DNA from: Actinomycetota bacterium
GTDB lineage: Bacteria; Actinomycetota; Thermoleophilia; Gaiellales; F1-60-MAGs149
DNA: 64,000 bases
Assembly (NCBI GenBank): GCA_009885805.1
Contig: VFJZ01000006.1
Coordinates: 62,001 to 126,000, forward strand
Direction of reading: 5' to 3'
Position numbers and translations under genes: made by a program. The notes beneath the pieces are model-generated. The model saw nothing but the letters and a program-made list of their open reading frames with translations. It had not been told where the DNA came from and did no database searches. Shown here piece by piece: positions 26,574 to 35,397 of this stretch (within the stretch, counting starts at the first letter, position 1; the number at the start of each line of letters is the position of its first letter).

Positions 26574-26957
26574 ATGATCGTGCGCACCATCGACGAGATC
26601 GCAGGAACCGACCGCGACGTCTCGGGCACCGGCTGGCGGAGCCGCCGGATCGTCCGTCGCGACGACGGCATGGAGCACTCCGTTCACTACACCGAGGTTC
26701 TCGCCGGCAGCGAGCAGACGCTCTGGTACAAGCATCACTACGAGACGAATCTCTGCATCGCCGGGGAGGGCGAGGTCGTCGATCTCGCGACCGGGACGAC
26801 GTACGCGATCCGCCCCGGTACCATGTATGCGCTCGACCAGCACGACCGGCACGTCCTGCGTGCCCACACCGACGTCACGCTCGTTTGCACGTTCTGGCCC
26901 GCGCTGGCCGGGACGGAGACGCACGATGCCGACGGATCCTATCTTCCGGCAGGTTAG
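26574..26957 (+). CDS. ectC: L-ectoine synthase, orphan
   Basis: A 127-residue cupin with the EctC pattern: MIVRTIDEIAGTDRDVSG, WRSRRIVRRDDGM, WYKHHYETNLCIAGEGEV, IRPGTMYALDQHDRHVLRA and HDADGSYLPAG. The family cyclises N-acetyl-diaminobutyrate to ectoine. Neither ectA nor ectB is near, so it is one of the solitary ectC genes; the substrate may be imported or made elsewhere, or the enzyme may do another cyclisation. ATG 26574 gives the exact family start and is preceded by TATGCT without a ribosome site. Confidence 0.88.
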   Translation: MIVRTIDEIAGTDRDVSGTGWRSRRIVRRDDGMEHSVHYTEVLAGSEQTLWYKHHYETNLCIAGEGEVVDLATGTTYAIRPGTMYALDQHDRHVLRAHTDVTLVCTFWPALAGTETHDADGSYLPAG

Positions 26958-27038
26958 GTGAGATTCGTTAGGAGCGTTTCCGTGAAGTAGGATTTCCGGA
27001 GTCGTCACGCGTCTGCGTGGCGGTCGGAAGGAGATGCG

Positions 27039-28754
27039 ATGAGAGGGAGATCAGTCTGTACGGCCGCGGCGGCCGTCGCCGTCCTCGGCCTGCTCGCGCC
27101 GGTGGCGGGGGCCCATCGGTCAGACGGTTACGGGTCGAAGAAGGGCCAACTGACGGCGCAGGCGTCGTTCCTGACGCAGGTCGATCGTGCCGACGTCACG
27201 TTCCAGCCGATCATCACCGTCGGCGAGACGCTGAAGAGCGGGTTCCGCTTCGAGGCCGTTCCCGACGGCATCGCGATGCGCAAGGACAAGAAGGGGCGCG
27301 TCACGGTCTGGGTCAACCACGAGACGTCGATCGGGCCGTTCCCGTACGTCCCCGCCGCACCGACGGCCGCGAACGGCGAGAACGACTTCGACAGCTCCCA
27401 GGTGTCGGAGCTGACGCTGAACAGGAAGACCGGCGGCGTCATCGCCGGCCGCTTCGCGATCACCAGCGCCGAGGGCTTCCAGCGCTTCTGCTCGAACTTC
27501 CTCGCGACCCGCAAGGAGGGCTTCGACCGCGACATCCTCTTCACGAACGAGGAGTCGCCGGAGTGGATCGCCAGGGTCGCGCCCGACTTCACCGCGGCGA
27601 TCGGAAACCCGGCCAACCGGCAGTCCGGCGTCACCGTCGCCTATGACGTGAAGAGGAAGAAGACCCACGTCATCTGGGGCATGGGTCGCTTCAACCACGA
27701 GAACACGGTCGCGATCCCCGGCTTCCGGAAGAAGGTCGTCACGCTCTCCGGCGACGATACGTTCCTCTCCAACCCGGCCCAGTCGCAGGTCTACTCGTAC
27801 ATCGCACGGAGCGCGAAGAAGCTCCTGCAGGACAAGGGCGATCTGTGGGCGTTCGTCGGCGATGACCCGGCGATCAACGACTACTACGACTTCCTGCCCG
27901 GCTCGACGCAGTCCGTCAGTGGGCACTTCATCAAGGTGCCGAAGGACGTCGCGACGGGCCGCAAGGCCGACGGCTCCGATGTCGTCGCCGCCGACTTCGG
28001 CTATCCGGCGCCGACCGCCGCGGAGTTCGCCACCGACGCGCTCGGCAACCCCGCCGACGGGCCGCAGTGGGTGCTCGAGCACTGGGGCGACCTCAACAAC
28101 GTCTTCCAGTTCGTGCGGATCGAGGACATCGCGTACGACAAGCGGCACGGCATGTCGAACGTCGTCTACCTCGTCGACTCCGGTCGTGGCCGTGCGGGTG
28201 CCGCGCCCGCAGCCGGCCTCTCCACGAACGGACGGATCTGGAAGATGGTCCTCGACAAGGATGACCCGACGATCGTCACGAGCCTCTCCATCTTCCACGA
28301 GGGCGACGACAACCCGGTCAAGACGCCGGGCGAGATCCATCAGCCCGACAACATCGAGACGACGAAGAACTCGCTCCTGATTACGGAGGATCCGGGCTCG
28401 GCCCAGCAGTTCCCGGCCGGCTCGACACTTCCGAACGCGACGAGCGCACGGGTCTGGCGCATCCCGCTCGACGGCTCGCCGGCCGAGGTCGTCGCCAAGG
28501 TCGACCACTACGCCGACGGCGGCCCGACCGACGTCGACGGCCGCGCTCCCGGCAACTGGGGTGCGTGGGAGGCGAGCGGCATCGTCGACGCCTCGAAGGC
28601 GTTCGGCCCCGGTGCGTTCCTGATCGACGTCCAGGCGCACACGCTCTGGGTCGAGAAGGGGCCCGGTGCTGATCGCAACGGCGACGGCCAGCCTGACTAC
28701 ACGAACAAGCGCGAGGGCGGTCAGCTGATCCTGATGCGGATCCCCGGCGCCTAG
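27039..28754 (+). CDS. secreted DUF839/PhoX-like phosphatase-family protein
   Basis: A 571-residue protein with a Sec-type signal (AAAAVAVLGLLAPVAGAH, cleavage probably after GAH) and Shine-Dalgarno AAGGAG at 27028-27033. The PhoX/DUF839 motifs are present: TVWVNHETS, ILFTNEESPEW, GRFNHENTVAIPG, EDIAYD, QPDNIETTKNSLLITEDPG. PhoX enzymes are calcium-iron phosphomonoesterases; the conserved Glu and His residues in NHE and HE contexts suggest metal binding here. No Tat motif is visible, unlike typical PhoX. A TAGGAT box at 26988-26993 may be the promoter. It is convergent with the amidotransferase, overlapping by 4 bp. Confidence 0.82.
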   Translation: MRGRSVCTAAAAVAVLGLLAPVAGAHRSDGYGSKKGQLTAQASFLTQVDRADVTFQPIITVGETLKSGFRFEAVPDGIAMRKDKKGRVTVWVNHETSIGPFPYVPAAPTAANGENDFDSSQVSELTLNRKTGGVIAGRFAITSAEGFQRFCSNFLATRKEGFDRDILFTNEESPEWIARVAPDFTAAIGNPANRQSGVTVAYDVKRKKTHVIWGMGRFNHENTVAIPGFRKKVVTLSGDDTFLSNPAQSQVYSYIARSAKKLLQDKGDLWAFVGDDPAINDYYDFLPGSTQSVSGHFIKVPKDVATGRKADGSDVVAADFGYPAPTAAEFATDALGNPADGPQWVLEHWGDLNNVFQFVRIEDIAYDKRHGMSNVVYLVDSGRGRAGAAPAAGLSTNGRIWKMVLDKDDPTIVTSLSIFHEGDDNPVKTPGEIHQPDNIETTKNSLLITEDPGSAQQFPAGSTLPNATSARVWRIPLDGSPAEVVAKVDHYADGGPTDVDGRAPGNWGAWEASGIVDASKAFGPGAFLIDVQAHTLWVEKGPGADRNGDGQPDYTNKREGGQLILMRIPGA

Positions 28755-29452
28755 ACCGGTGCCACGGCGATCGCGGCGAACCGTGCCGCGATCGCCGTGG
28801 CGTGCGGCTGCCAGGCGGCGACTGCCCCGTCGAGCTCGGCCGTGATCGCCTCGACGTCGGCGCCGCGCTCGCGCAGGCTCTCGCCGCCGTTCTCGAACCA
28901 GCGCGTGACGTGACCGGCGAGTTCGGCGTGGAACTGGACGCCCCACGCCCGTTGGGCGAACCGGATCACCTGTGGCGTGCCGTCGGCAGCGGCGAGAACG
29001 GTGGCCTCCGGCGGCGGCTCGACGGCGTACTCGTGCCAGGACAGCGGGCGGATCGTGGCGGGAAGGTCGCCGAACAGCGGGTCGTCCTCCGCGTGCACCT
29101 CGACCGGGAGGAACCCGACGCGCAGGCGTCCGATCGGCCCCGCACCGCCGCCGAGTGCCTGCGCCATCAACTGCGCGCCGAGGCAGACCCCGAGCACCGG
29201 GATGCCCCTCGTGATGGCCTGGCGGTACAGGGCGCGCGCCTCGGCGAGCCAGGGATGGGCGATGTCCTCGTCCGGGTGCATCGTGCCGCCGAGTCCGATC
29301 AACGCGTCGATCTGCCCCGCGTGCCGCGGCGGCGACGGCTCGGCGAACGTCCGCCACGTCTCGAGTTCGAGGCCGGCTGCTCGCAATGGCGCTTCGAGCG
29401 CGCCGAGCAGGCCGCCGGCGGAGTGCTGGAGGATCAGGACCGTGCCGGGCAT
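28751..29452 (-). CDS. class I glutamine amidotransferase-like protein
   Basis: A 233-residue protein with the nucleophile elbow VLGVCLGAQLMAQALGG and the catalytic His-Glu pair in GVQFHAEL, the triad of class I GATases (GuaA-like). No synthetase domain is attached, so it may be a stand-alone glutaminase subunit or a gamma-glutamyl hydrolase-like enzyme. ATG 29452 follows TAGTCT with 9-nt spacing. Its last 17 codons contain a perfect 17-bp hairpin that probably terminates the convergent gene. Confidence 0.85.
   Translation of the reverse strand: MPGTVLILQHSAGGLLGALEAPLRAAGLELETWRTFAEPSPPRHAGQIDALIGLGGTMHPDEDIAHPWLAEARALYRQAITRGIPVLGVCLGAQLMAQALGGGAGPIGRLRVGFLPVEVHAEDDPLFGDLPATIRPLSWHEYAVEPPPEATVLAAADGTPQVIRFAQRAWGVQFHAELAGHVTRWFENGGESLRERGADVEAITAELDGAVAAWQPHATAIAARFAAIAVAPV
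28761..28801. terminator. 17-bp perfect hairpin between convergent genes
   Basis: GCCACGGCGATCGCGGC (28761-28777) and its exact complement (28785-28801) flank the loop GAACCGT. It starts 7 bp after the stop of the PhoX-like gene and is coding in the amidotransferase C-terminus. No U-tract on either strand. A bidirectional terminator or mRNA end-protector is likely. Confidence 0.65.
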
Positions 29453-29461
29453 GCGGCAGTC

Positions 29462-29467
29462 AGACTA
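29462..29467 (-). promoter_or_regulatory. -10 box TAGTCT for the amidotransferase
   Basis: Minus-strand TAGTCT (29467 to 29462) followed by 9 nt and ATG 29452, consistent with a leaderless or near-leaderless transcript. Confidence 0.45.
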
Positions 29468-29506
29468 CCGGCCCAGGTCGACTGATCGGCTCGAATGGAG
29501 GGGTGG

Positions 29507-31015
29507 ATGGGGACGTCGGAGGCAGCGGCGCTCGCCGAGGCCGCGTACGCGGCGGGCACGCGGGTCGCGTTCGGCCTGCCCGGCGGCGGCGCGAACCTCG
29601 ATCTGATTGCAGCCTGCTCGGACGTCGGCATCGAGTTTGTCCTGATGCGGTCGGAGTCGGCAGCGGTCTTCGCCGCCGCTGCCTACGCCGACGTCCGCTC
29701 CGCGCCCGGGCTCGCCATCTGCACCCGCGGCCCCGGCATCGTGGCCGCGGCGCTCGGCACCGCGTCGGCGCTGCTCGACCGGCAGCCCGTGATCGTCGCG
29801 ACCGACGGCGCCGGTGCCGAGCATCCCCACCAACGCGTCAGCCATGCAGCGCTCGGCGCTGTCGTCGCCAAGGCCGTCACCGCGGACGGGGCAGCGGCAG
29901 TCCGGATCGCCATGACGGCGCCGCACGGGCCGGTTGTCTTCGACTTCGGCGGCAGCGAGTCGCCGCCCGAAGCGTCGTCTCCCGCACCGCCCGCGACCGC
30001 GGGCAGCGCGATCCGTGTGTCGGGTTCACGTCCGGCGATCGTCGTCGGCGGCGGCGCGCGCGCGAACGCCGGTGCGCTCCGCCGGTTGGTCGAGGGACGG
30101 CGGATCCCGGTCCTCGCCACCTACCGGGCAAAGGGGGCGATCCCCGACACCTGGCCGAACGCGGCTGGTCTGTTCACCGGCTTCCCTCGCGAGGGACTCC
30201 CGCTTGCACACGCCGACGCGATCATCACCGTCGGCCTCGACCCGGTCGAACTCCTACCGGCCCCGTGGGGCTGGCCTACCCCGGCGCTCGCGCTGGTCGA
30301 GGCCGAGCCACACGACCTCGCCCAGATCCCGGCCGGACGCACCGTGGTCGGCCCGCTCGATCGGACTCTCGGCCGCCTCGAACTCGATGACAGCGGCTGG
30401 TCAGCCGACGGTCGTAGCTTCCAGCGGGCGGCGCTCGACGCGATCGACGTGCCCGTCGCCGGGCTCGCGCCGCAAGACGTCGTGCGGGCGACGCGCGCGG
30501 CGCTGCCGTCGGGCAGCATCGCGACCGTCGACGCCGGCGCGCACATGCTGGTCGCGATGGGGTTCTGGAGTGTCAACGACCCGAGCGAGTGCCTGATCTC
30601 GAGCGGCCTCGCGACGATGGGCTTCGCCCTACCCGCTGCGATCGGGGCGAGCTTCGCGCGCGACGTGCCCGTCGTCTGCTTCGTCGGGGACGGCGGGCTC
30701 GGCATGGTCCTCGCCGACCTCGAGACACTCGCCCGGACCGGTCGTGACGTCCGCGTCGTCGTGTTCAACGACGCGAGCCTGTCGCTGATCCGCATCAAGC
30801 AGACCGGCCATCGGACCGATGCGGTCGCGGTGACGCATGCGCCGGTCGACTTCGCCGCCGCCGCCCGCGCGCTCGGCATCGCTGCCGGCACGGTGACGAC
30901 AGCAGCGGAACTGTCGCTGGCCCTCGAGCCGGCCGGGCCGTACCTGATCGATGCGCGCATCGACGCGTCCGGCTACCGGGCGATCCTCGCTGCCGTTCGT
31001 GGGCCGATCGGGTGA
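29507..31015 (+). CDS. thiamine diphosphate-dependent enzyme, acetolactate-synthase-like
   Basis: A 502-residue protein with the three ThDP domains: N-terminal PYR domain with the activating Glu in LMRSESAAVFAAAAYA, a central domain (GSRPAIVVGGGARANAGAL), and a C-terminal PP domain with the metal motif CFVGDGGLGMVLADLETL...VVVFNDASL. The family makes or cleaves C-C bonds of 2-keto acids (acetolactate synthase, benzoylformate or oxalyl-CoA decarboxylases). FAD-site residues of true acetolactate synthase are not clear. ATG 29507 lies 5 nt after GGAGG (29497-29501), favouring it over ATG 29495. Substrate unassigned. Confidence 0.83.
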   Translation: MGTSEAAALAEAAYAAGTRVAFGLPGGGANLDLIAACSDVGIEFVLMRSESAAVFAAAAYADVRSAPGLAICTRGPGIVAAALGTASALLDRQPVIVATDGAGAEHPHQRVSHAALGAVVAKAVTADGAAAVRIAMTAPHGPVVFDFGGSESPPEASSPAPPATAGSAIRVSGSRPAIVVGGGARANAGALRRLVEGRRIPVLATYRAKGAIPDTWPNAAGLFTGFPREGLPLAHADAIITVGLDPVELLPAPWGWPTPALALVEAEPHDLAQIPAGRTVVGPLDRTLGRLELDDSGWSADGRSFQRAALDAIDVPVAGLAPQDVVRATRAALPSGSIATVDAGAHMLVAMGFWSVNDPSECLISSGLATMGFALPAAIGASFARDVPVVCFVGDGGLGMVLADLETLARTGRDVRVVVFNDASLSLIRIKQTGHRTDAVAVTHAPVDFAAAARALGIAAGTVTTAAELSLALEPAGPYLIDARIDASGYRAILAAVRGPIG

Positions 31016-31043
31016 GCATGGCGCTCGTCCGCCGAATCTGGGG

Positions 31044-31049
31044 TACGGT
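31044..31049 (+). promoter_or_regulatory. -10 box TACGGT for the DUF349 gene
   Basis: TACGGT (31044-31049), 9 nt, ATG 31059; no ribosome site. Confidence 0.45.
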
Positions 31050-31058
31050 GATAGCGGA

Positions 31059-32627
31059 ATGTCGGCGGACGAGTCGCATACCGACGGGGAGCAGCTACCC
31101 GCGGAGGATCTCGTCGCGGAAGCGGCGGTCATGGAGACGGCGGCCGAGTTCGCCGTGGTCGCTGTGCCCGAGCCCGAGGTCGCCGAGGTCGCCGAGCCGG
31201 CGGGTGAGGCGGCTGTCGCCGAGATGTCCGCGCCGCTCGAAACCGTGTCCGACGAGCAGGCTGCCGTTGCTGTCGACACCCTGATCGTCGAGGCAGCCGA
31301 GCGTCCCGACAGCGACACCGACGCTGTGTCGTCGCCGCCAGAGACGGCTGCGGCAGAGGTTCCCGCGGCGGTGGCAGCCATTTCGGACGAGCAGGCCGCC
31401 GCTGTCGCCGTCGACGCCTCGCTCGTCGACGAGGCCGAGCATCTCGTTGGTGCCGTCGAGGTCGCCGAGCCGCCGGCCGAGAGCGAGACCCCGCGGTCGT
31501 CGCCGGAGCCGGCTCCTGCCGAGATCACGGCGTCGATCGAGGCCGTATCCGGCGAACAGGCCGCGGTCGCCGTCCGCACCGCGATCGTCGAGGAGGCTGA
31601 ACGTCTCTCTGGCTCGGAGGAGTGGTCGAAGGCATCCAACGGCTTCCGTGAACTGCTCGAGCGCTGGCGTGCTGTCGGCTCCGCCGGCCGCGCGATCGAC
31701 GATGTCCTCTGGGCACGGTTCGAGACCGCGCGTGACGCGTTCTTTCAGCGGCGCAACGCGCACCACGCGGAGCGGTCGCGGCTCCTGTCAGCGGCCGCCG
31801 ATCGCAAGCGCGAGCTGATCGCGGAGTGCGAACGGTTGCTCGAGCTCGGCGATCCGCGCAAGATCGGCGAGGGTCTCGATCGTCTGATGGGCGAATGGAA
31901 GGCCGCCGGGCGGGCCGGTAACGAGGATCAGGCGCTATGGCACCAGTTCCGGGGCGCGCGCGAGCGCGTGTTCGCGCTCCGTCGCGAGGCGGCGGCTGCC
32001 CGGCAGCGTCGGCGTGAGGAGATCAAGGCCGGCAAGGAGGCCCTGATCGAGGAGGCGAAGGCGCTCGCGACGCTTGCGACGGAGGGACTCCAGGAGGCGC
32101 TCGACCGGTCGATGACCGCCTGGAAGCAGGCTGGCTCGGCGGGCAAGGACGCCGACGATGAGCTGTGGGGCCGCTTCCGGGAGGCGCGCGGCGCCGCGTT
32201 CGGGCGTCTGCGTCAGCTGGCCGTCCGCGCCGAGCGCGAGGCCGCGCGCGCAGCGCAGAGCGCCGAGCGGGCCGTCTTCGCTGCGCAGCGCGCGGCCTTC
32301 TCCGGTGGCGCCGTCTCCGAGACCGAGGTGGAGAAGCTAAAGCAGACGTTCGCGCGCGCCGCCGACACGGTCGGCGAGGAGGTTCGGGAACAGTTCCAGG
32401 AGGCGGTCGGTCGTCTCAGCGATCGCGCGAAGGAGTCCGCGAGCGCGATTCCGGGTACGAATCCGCTTGGGATGGCGCGGGTGAAGCTGGAGATCACGAT
32501 CCGCGAGCTCGAGGAGCGCGTGGAGCAGTTCCGTGCTGCCGGCTCCCGCGAGCTCGCTCGCGCCGAGAAGCGGCTGGCCGAGGAGCGGCAGAAGCTCGAG
32601 CGCATGCTCGCCCTGATCGGCCGCTGA
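31059..32627 (+). CDS. DUF349 repeat protein with repetitive acidic N-terminus
   Basis: A 522-residue protein. From about residue 175 it has three DUF349 helical repeats of the form W+xAGxAGRxxDxxLWxRFxxARxxFF (LERWRAVGSAGRAIDDVLW, EWKAAGRAGNEDQALWHQF, AWKQAGSAGKDADDELWGRF), then a coiled coil to the C-terminus (RELARAEKRLAEERQKLERM). Residues 1 to ~170 are Ala/Glu/Val-rich and contain three copies of a unit around S-x-E-Q-A-A-x-A-V...V-x-E-A-E. DUF349 proteins bind ribosomal or nucleic-acid machinery in some bacteria, but no role is firmly established. Cytoplasmic; no signal. Confidence 0.85.
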   Translation: MSADESHTDGEQLPAEDLVAEAAVMETAAEFAVVAVPEPEVAEVAEPAGEAAVAEMSAPLETVSDEQAAVAVDTLIVEAAERPDSDTDAVSSPPETAAAEVPAAVAAISDEQAAAVAVDASLVDEAEHLVGAVEVAEPPAESETPRSSPEPAPAEITASIEAVSGEQAAVAVRTAIVEEAERLSGSEEWSKASNGFRELLERWRAVGSAGRAIDDVLWARFETARDAFFQRRNAHHAERSRLLSAAADRKRELIAECERLLELGDPRKIGEGLDRLMGEWKAAGRAGNEDQALWHQFRGARERVFALRREAAAARQRRREEIKAGKEALIEEAKALATLATEGLQEALDRSMTAWKQAGSAGKDADDELWGRFREARGAAFGRLRQLAVRAEREAARAAQSAERAVFAAQRAAFSGGAVSETEVEKLKQTFARAADTVGEEVREQFQEAVGRLSDRAKESASAIPGTNPLGMARVKLEITIRELEERVEQFRAAGSRELARAEKRLAEERQKLERMLALIGR

Positions 32628-32630
32628 CGC

Positions 32631-34181
32631 TCAGAGTGAGCCGGCGGCGACCTCGCCGCCGATCACGGTCGCCTCGACCGGCATCGAGGGCACCTCGTCC
32701 AGCAGCACCGTCGCCGGGTCCGTGCCGAGCACGACGAGGTCGGCGAGATACCCCGGGGCGAGCCGCCCACGATCGTCGAGGTGGCAGGCGTGCGCCGCGT
32801 CGCGGGTCATCACGCGTAACGCCTCCTCCATGCCGATCGCCTCCTCCGGACAGATCGGCGTGCCGCTTCGCGAGACGTGCGCCAGTGCGCACCAGATCGA
32901 GTGCCAGGGATCGATCGCCTCCGGCTGCGTGCCGGTCGCGTCCGAGTTCCCGGGCGGGCGCAGGCCCATCGAGTGCAGCGTCCGCAGCGGCGTCGCCGCC
33001 TCGTCCGGCGCGAGGTCGCCGTACGAGTACGTGAACTGCGGCGTCGTGACGGGGATGATCCCGGCAGCCCCGATCCGTCGGAGCAGATCGGGATCCGGCC
33101 GCATGTCGCCGATGTGCTCGATCCGGTGCCGGTGATCGTCCCACGGTGCCGCCGCCTGGGCACGCTGCACGGCCAGCAGCGCCATCTCCGCGGCCTCGAC
33201 CGTGGGCGCGACGTGCATCCAGAGTTGCAGGCCGGCCCGATGCGCCTCCAACGCCATCGCGTCGAGTTCCTCCTGATCCCACTTCAGATCGGCCTCCGGC
33301 GTGCCGTCGATACGGCAGCCGATGCCGTCCACGAACAGCTTGATGCCGCCGAGCGATAACCACTCGTCGCCGAAGCCGGTCTCGAGACCCATAGCGGTCA
33401 GCTCGCGGACCGAGCCGAGCCGCGGCACGTGCAGCCAGAGCGCGAGACGCACCGGCAGCTCGCGGCGGCGCCGCAGCAGCTGGAACGCCCGAATGCCCTC
33501 GCGCGTGAACGGCAACTCCGCCACGGTGGTGACACCTCGTGACGTCCAGCGGGCGCGGCCCTCGTCGCGAACGGCCGTGGCGATCGCCTCGCGCTCGTAG
33601 GTCGGGAGCGGAAGCCAGTCCCACAGCTCCTTCGCGCGGCCCGTCTCGATCTCGACCGCCGAGCCGCGGGGGAGCGTCGCGGAGCCGTCGAGGATGCCGG
33701 TCGCCTCCAGCGCGGCCGTGTTGAGCGTGCAGATGTGCAGGCCCGAGAAGACGACCACCGGATGGTCGGTGGTGGCGGCATCGAGATCCGCCCGCGTCAG
33801 CGGCCGCCGTTCGGTGACGAGCAGGTGCAGCGCGAAGTCCGCCCGGCCGACGATCCACTCGCCCGGCGGCGTGCGCTCCGCGGTGCGGTCGACCGCGGCG
33901 ACGATGCCGGCGAGCGAGCCGTGGTCAGCGGCGAAGCAGTGGAGGGCGTACGCCAGGTGCGTGGCGCTCAGCTCGAGGTGGCAGTGGCCGTCGACGAAGC
34001 CGGGGATGACGTGCCGCCCGCGCAGATCGACCACCTCGGTTCCCGGCGGCGCGGCGGCGCGGATCGCCGCTGTCGGCCCGACGCGGACGATGCGACCGTC
34101 ACGCACGAGCAGCGCCTCCGCGTGCGGCGCGTGGTCATCCATCGTGCGGATCGATCCGTCGACGAAGGCGATGTCGCGCAC
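32631..34181 (-). CDS. amidohydrolase family 3 (YtcJ-like) metal-dependent hydrolase
   Basis: A 516-residue protein from GTG 34181. Metal-binding motif DGHCHLELS (HxH), carboxylated-Lys candidate in LGGIKLFVDG, His in LWMHVAPT, HRIEHIGDM, and the final Asp in GNSDATGT. The layout (about 500 residues with the small beta domain at both ends, VVDLRGRHVIPGFVDGH and GYLADLVVLGTDP) is that of N-substituted formamide deformylase and YtcJ proteins. Substrate unknown. Divergent from the acyl-CoA dehydrogenase with 25 bp between starts. Confidence 0.87.
   Translation of the reverse strand: MRDIAFVDGSIRTMDDHAPHAEALLVRDGRIVRVGPTAAIRAAAPPGTEVVDLRGRHVIPGFVDGHCHLELSATHLAYALHCFAADHGSLAGIVAAVDRTAERTPPGEWIVGRADFALHLLVTERRPLTRADLDAATTDHPVVVFSGLHICTLNTAALEATGILDGSATLPRGSAVEIETGRAKELWDWLPLPTYEREAIATAVRDEGRARWTSRGVTTVAELPFTREGIRAFQLLRRRRELPVRLALWLHVPRLGSVRELTAMGLETGFGDEWLSLGGIKLFVDGIGCRIDGTPEADLKWDQEELDAMALEAHRAGLQLWMHVAPTVEAAEMALLAVQRAQAAAPWDDHRHRIEHIGDMRPDPDLLRRIGAAGIIPVTTPQFTYSYGDLAPDEAATPLRTLHSMGLRPPGNSDATGTQPEAIDPWHSIWCALAHVSRSGTPICPEEAIGMEEALRVMTRDAAHACHLDDRGRLAPGYLADLVVLGTDPATVLLDEVPSMPVEATVIGGEVAAGSL
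32642..32661. terminator. short GC hairpin after the DUF349 gene
   Basis: CGGCGGCG / CGCCGCCG with loop ACCT, 14 bp past the stop at 32627, and coding in the C-terminus of the convergent amidohydrolase. No U-tract. Confidence 0.45.
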
Positions 34182-34188
34182 GCTCGTG

Positions 34189-34198
34189 AGCGTACACT
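34189..34198. promoter_or_regulatory. symmetric bidirectional -10 element AGCGTACACT
   Basis: Plus TACACT (34193-34198), 8 nt, ATG 34207. Minus TACGCT (34194-34189), 7 nt, GTG 34181. The hexamers share the central TA, exactly as at 26557-26566. Confidence 0.6.
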
Positions 34199-34206
34199 CC
34201 GGCGCG

Positions 34207-35397
34207 ATGACACCGGAACTGGACGAGCTGCGCGGCCGCTACCGGGCCTTCATGGAGGCGCATATCTACCCGGTCGAGGCGACGCTGAACGCTGACGGTC
34301 CCGGGTCGGACGAGATCCTGGCGTCGCTGCGCGATCGGGCGCGCGCCGAGGGTCTGTGGGCGCCCCACATCGGGCCGGAGGCCGGCGGGACGGGCCGCGG
34401 CTTCCTCGCCTACGCCTACCTGAACGAGGAGATCGGCCGCTGTTACTGGGCGCAGTACATCTTTGGCTGTCAGGCGCCCGACGCGGGCAACTCCGAGATC
34501 CTGGAGATGTTCGGCACGGCGGCGCAGAAGGAGACCTACCTGCTGCCGCTCGTGCGTGGCGACACGCGCTCCTACTTCGCGATGACCGAGCGCGAGGTCT
34601 CCGGTTCCGACCCGACCGGTCTCCGCACGACGGCGGTGCTGGACGGTGACGAATGGGTCATCGACGGCGACAAGTGGTTCCAGACCGGCGCCGACGGTGC
34701 CGGCTTCGGCATCGTGATGGTCGTCACCGACCCCGGCGGCGCGCCGCACCGGCACATCTCGCAGATCATCGTGCCGGCCTCCACGCCCGGCGTCGACGTG
34801 CTGCGCCCGATTCCGGTCCTCGGCCACGTTGGCCGTGGCTGGAACACGCACTGCGAGGTGCGCTACCGCGGCGCCCGCGTCCCCGTGACGAACATCCTCG
34901 GTGAGCGCGGCGACGGCTTCCGGATCGCGCAGAAGCGCCTCGGTCCGGGCCGTATCCACCACGTCATGCGCTGGCTCGGCCAGATGCAGCGCGCCTTCGA
35001 CCTGATGTGCACGTATTCCCTCGAACGCGAGGCGTTCGGCTCGCGCCTCGCCGACAAGGGCACCGTGCAGGATTGGATCGCCGACTCCGCGGCCGAGATC
35101 CAGGCCTGCCGGCTGATGACGTTCCACGCCGCCGGGCTGATCGACGCCGGCAGCGAGGCTCGCGTGGAAATCTCGGCGCTCAAGTTCTATGCGGCGCGGA
35201 TCCTGCACGACGTGATCGACCGCGCCGTCCAGGTGCACGGGTCGCTCGGCGTCTCGGGTGACTCGCCACTGTCCGCGATGTACCTCGGTGCCCGGTTCGC
35301 CCGCATCTACGACGGCCCGGACGAGGTGCACCGGATGGTCGTCGCCCGTCGCATCCTGCGCGCCTACGAGAAGGGCGATGGCTGGAGCTTCGCCTGA
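34207..35397 (+). CDS. acyl-CoA dehydrogenase, ACAD10/11-like
   Basis: A 396-residue flavoprotein. FAD-contact segment YFAMTEREVSGSDPTGLRT, WVIDGDKWFQTGAD, and the C-terminal VQVHGSLGVSGDSPLSAMY. Where most acyl-CoA dehydrogenases have the catalytic YEGT(S/A), this has IYDGPDEVHRMVVAR, which matches the ADGPDEVH block I associate with ACAD10/ACAD11. The next gene encodes the matching kinase-fold protein, which in those human proteins is fused upstream. Likely function: acting on a phosphorylated hydroxyacyl-CoA, eliminating phosphate (inference). ATG 34207 is leaderless after TACACT. Confidence 0.87.
   Translation: MTPELDELRGRYRAFMEAHIYPVEATLNADGPGSDEILASLRDRARAEGLWAPHIGPEAGGTGRGFLAYAYLNEEIGRCYWAQYIFGCQAPDAGNSEILEMFGTAAQKETYLLPLVRGDTRSYFAMTEREVSGSDPTGLRTTAVLDGDEWVIDGDKWFQTGADGAGFGIVMVVTDPGGAPHRHISQIIVPASTPGVDVLRPIPVLGHVGRGWNTHCEVRYRGARVPVTNILGERGDGFRIAQKRLGPGRIHHVMRWLGQMQRAFDLMCTYSLEREAFGSRLADKGTVQDWIADSAAEIQACRLMTFHAAGLIDAGSEARVEISALKFYAARILHDVIDRAVQVHGSLGVSGDSPLSAMYLGARFARIYDGPDEVHRMVVARRILRAYEKGDGWSFA

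Noticed and set aside
26953-26972. Direct repeat GTTAGG (26953 and 26967) as a Pho box before the PhoX-like gene
   Set aside because: Spacing and sequence do not fit the known 11-bp PHO-box units; the first copy overlaps the ectC stop codon.
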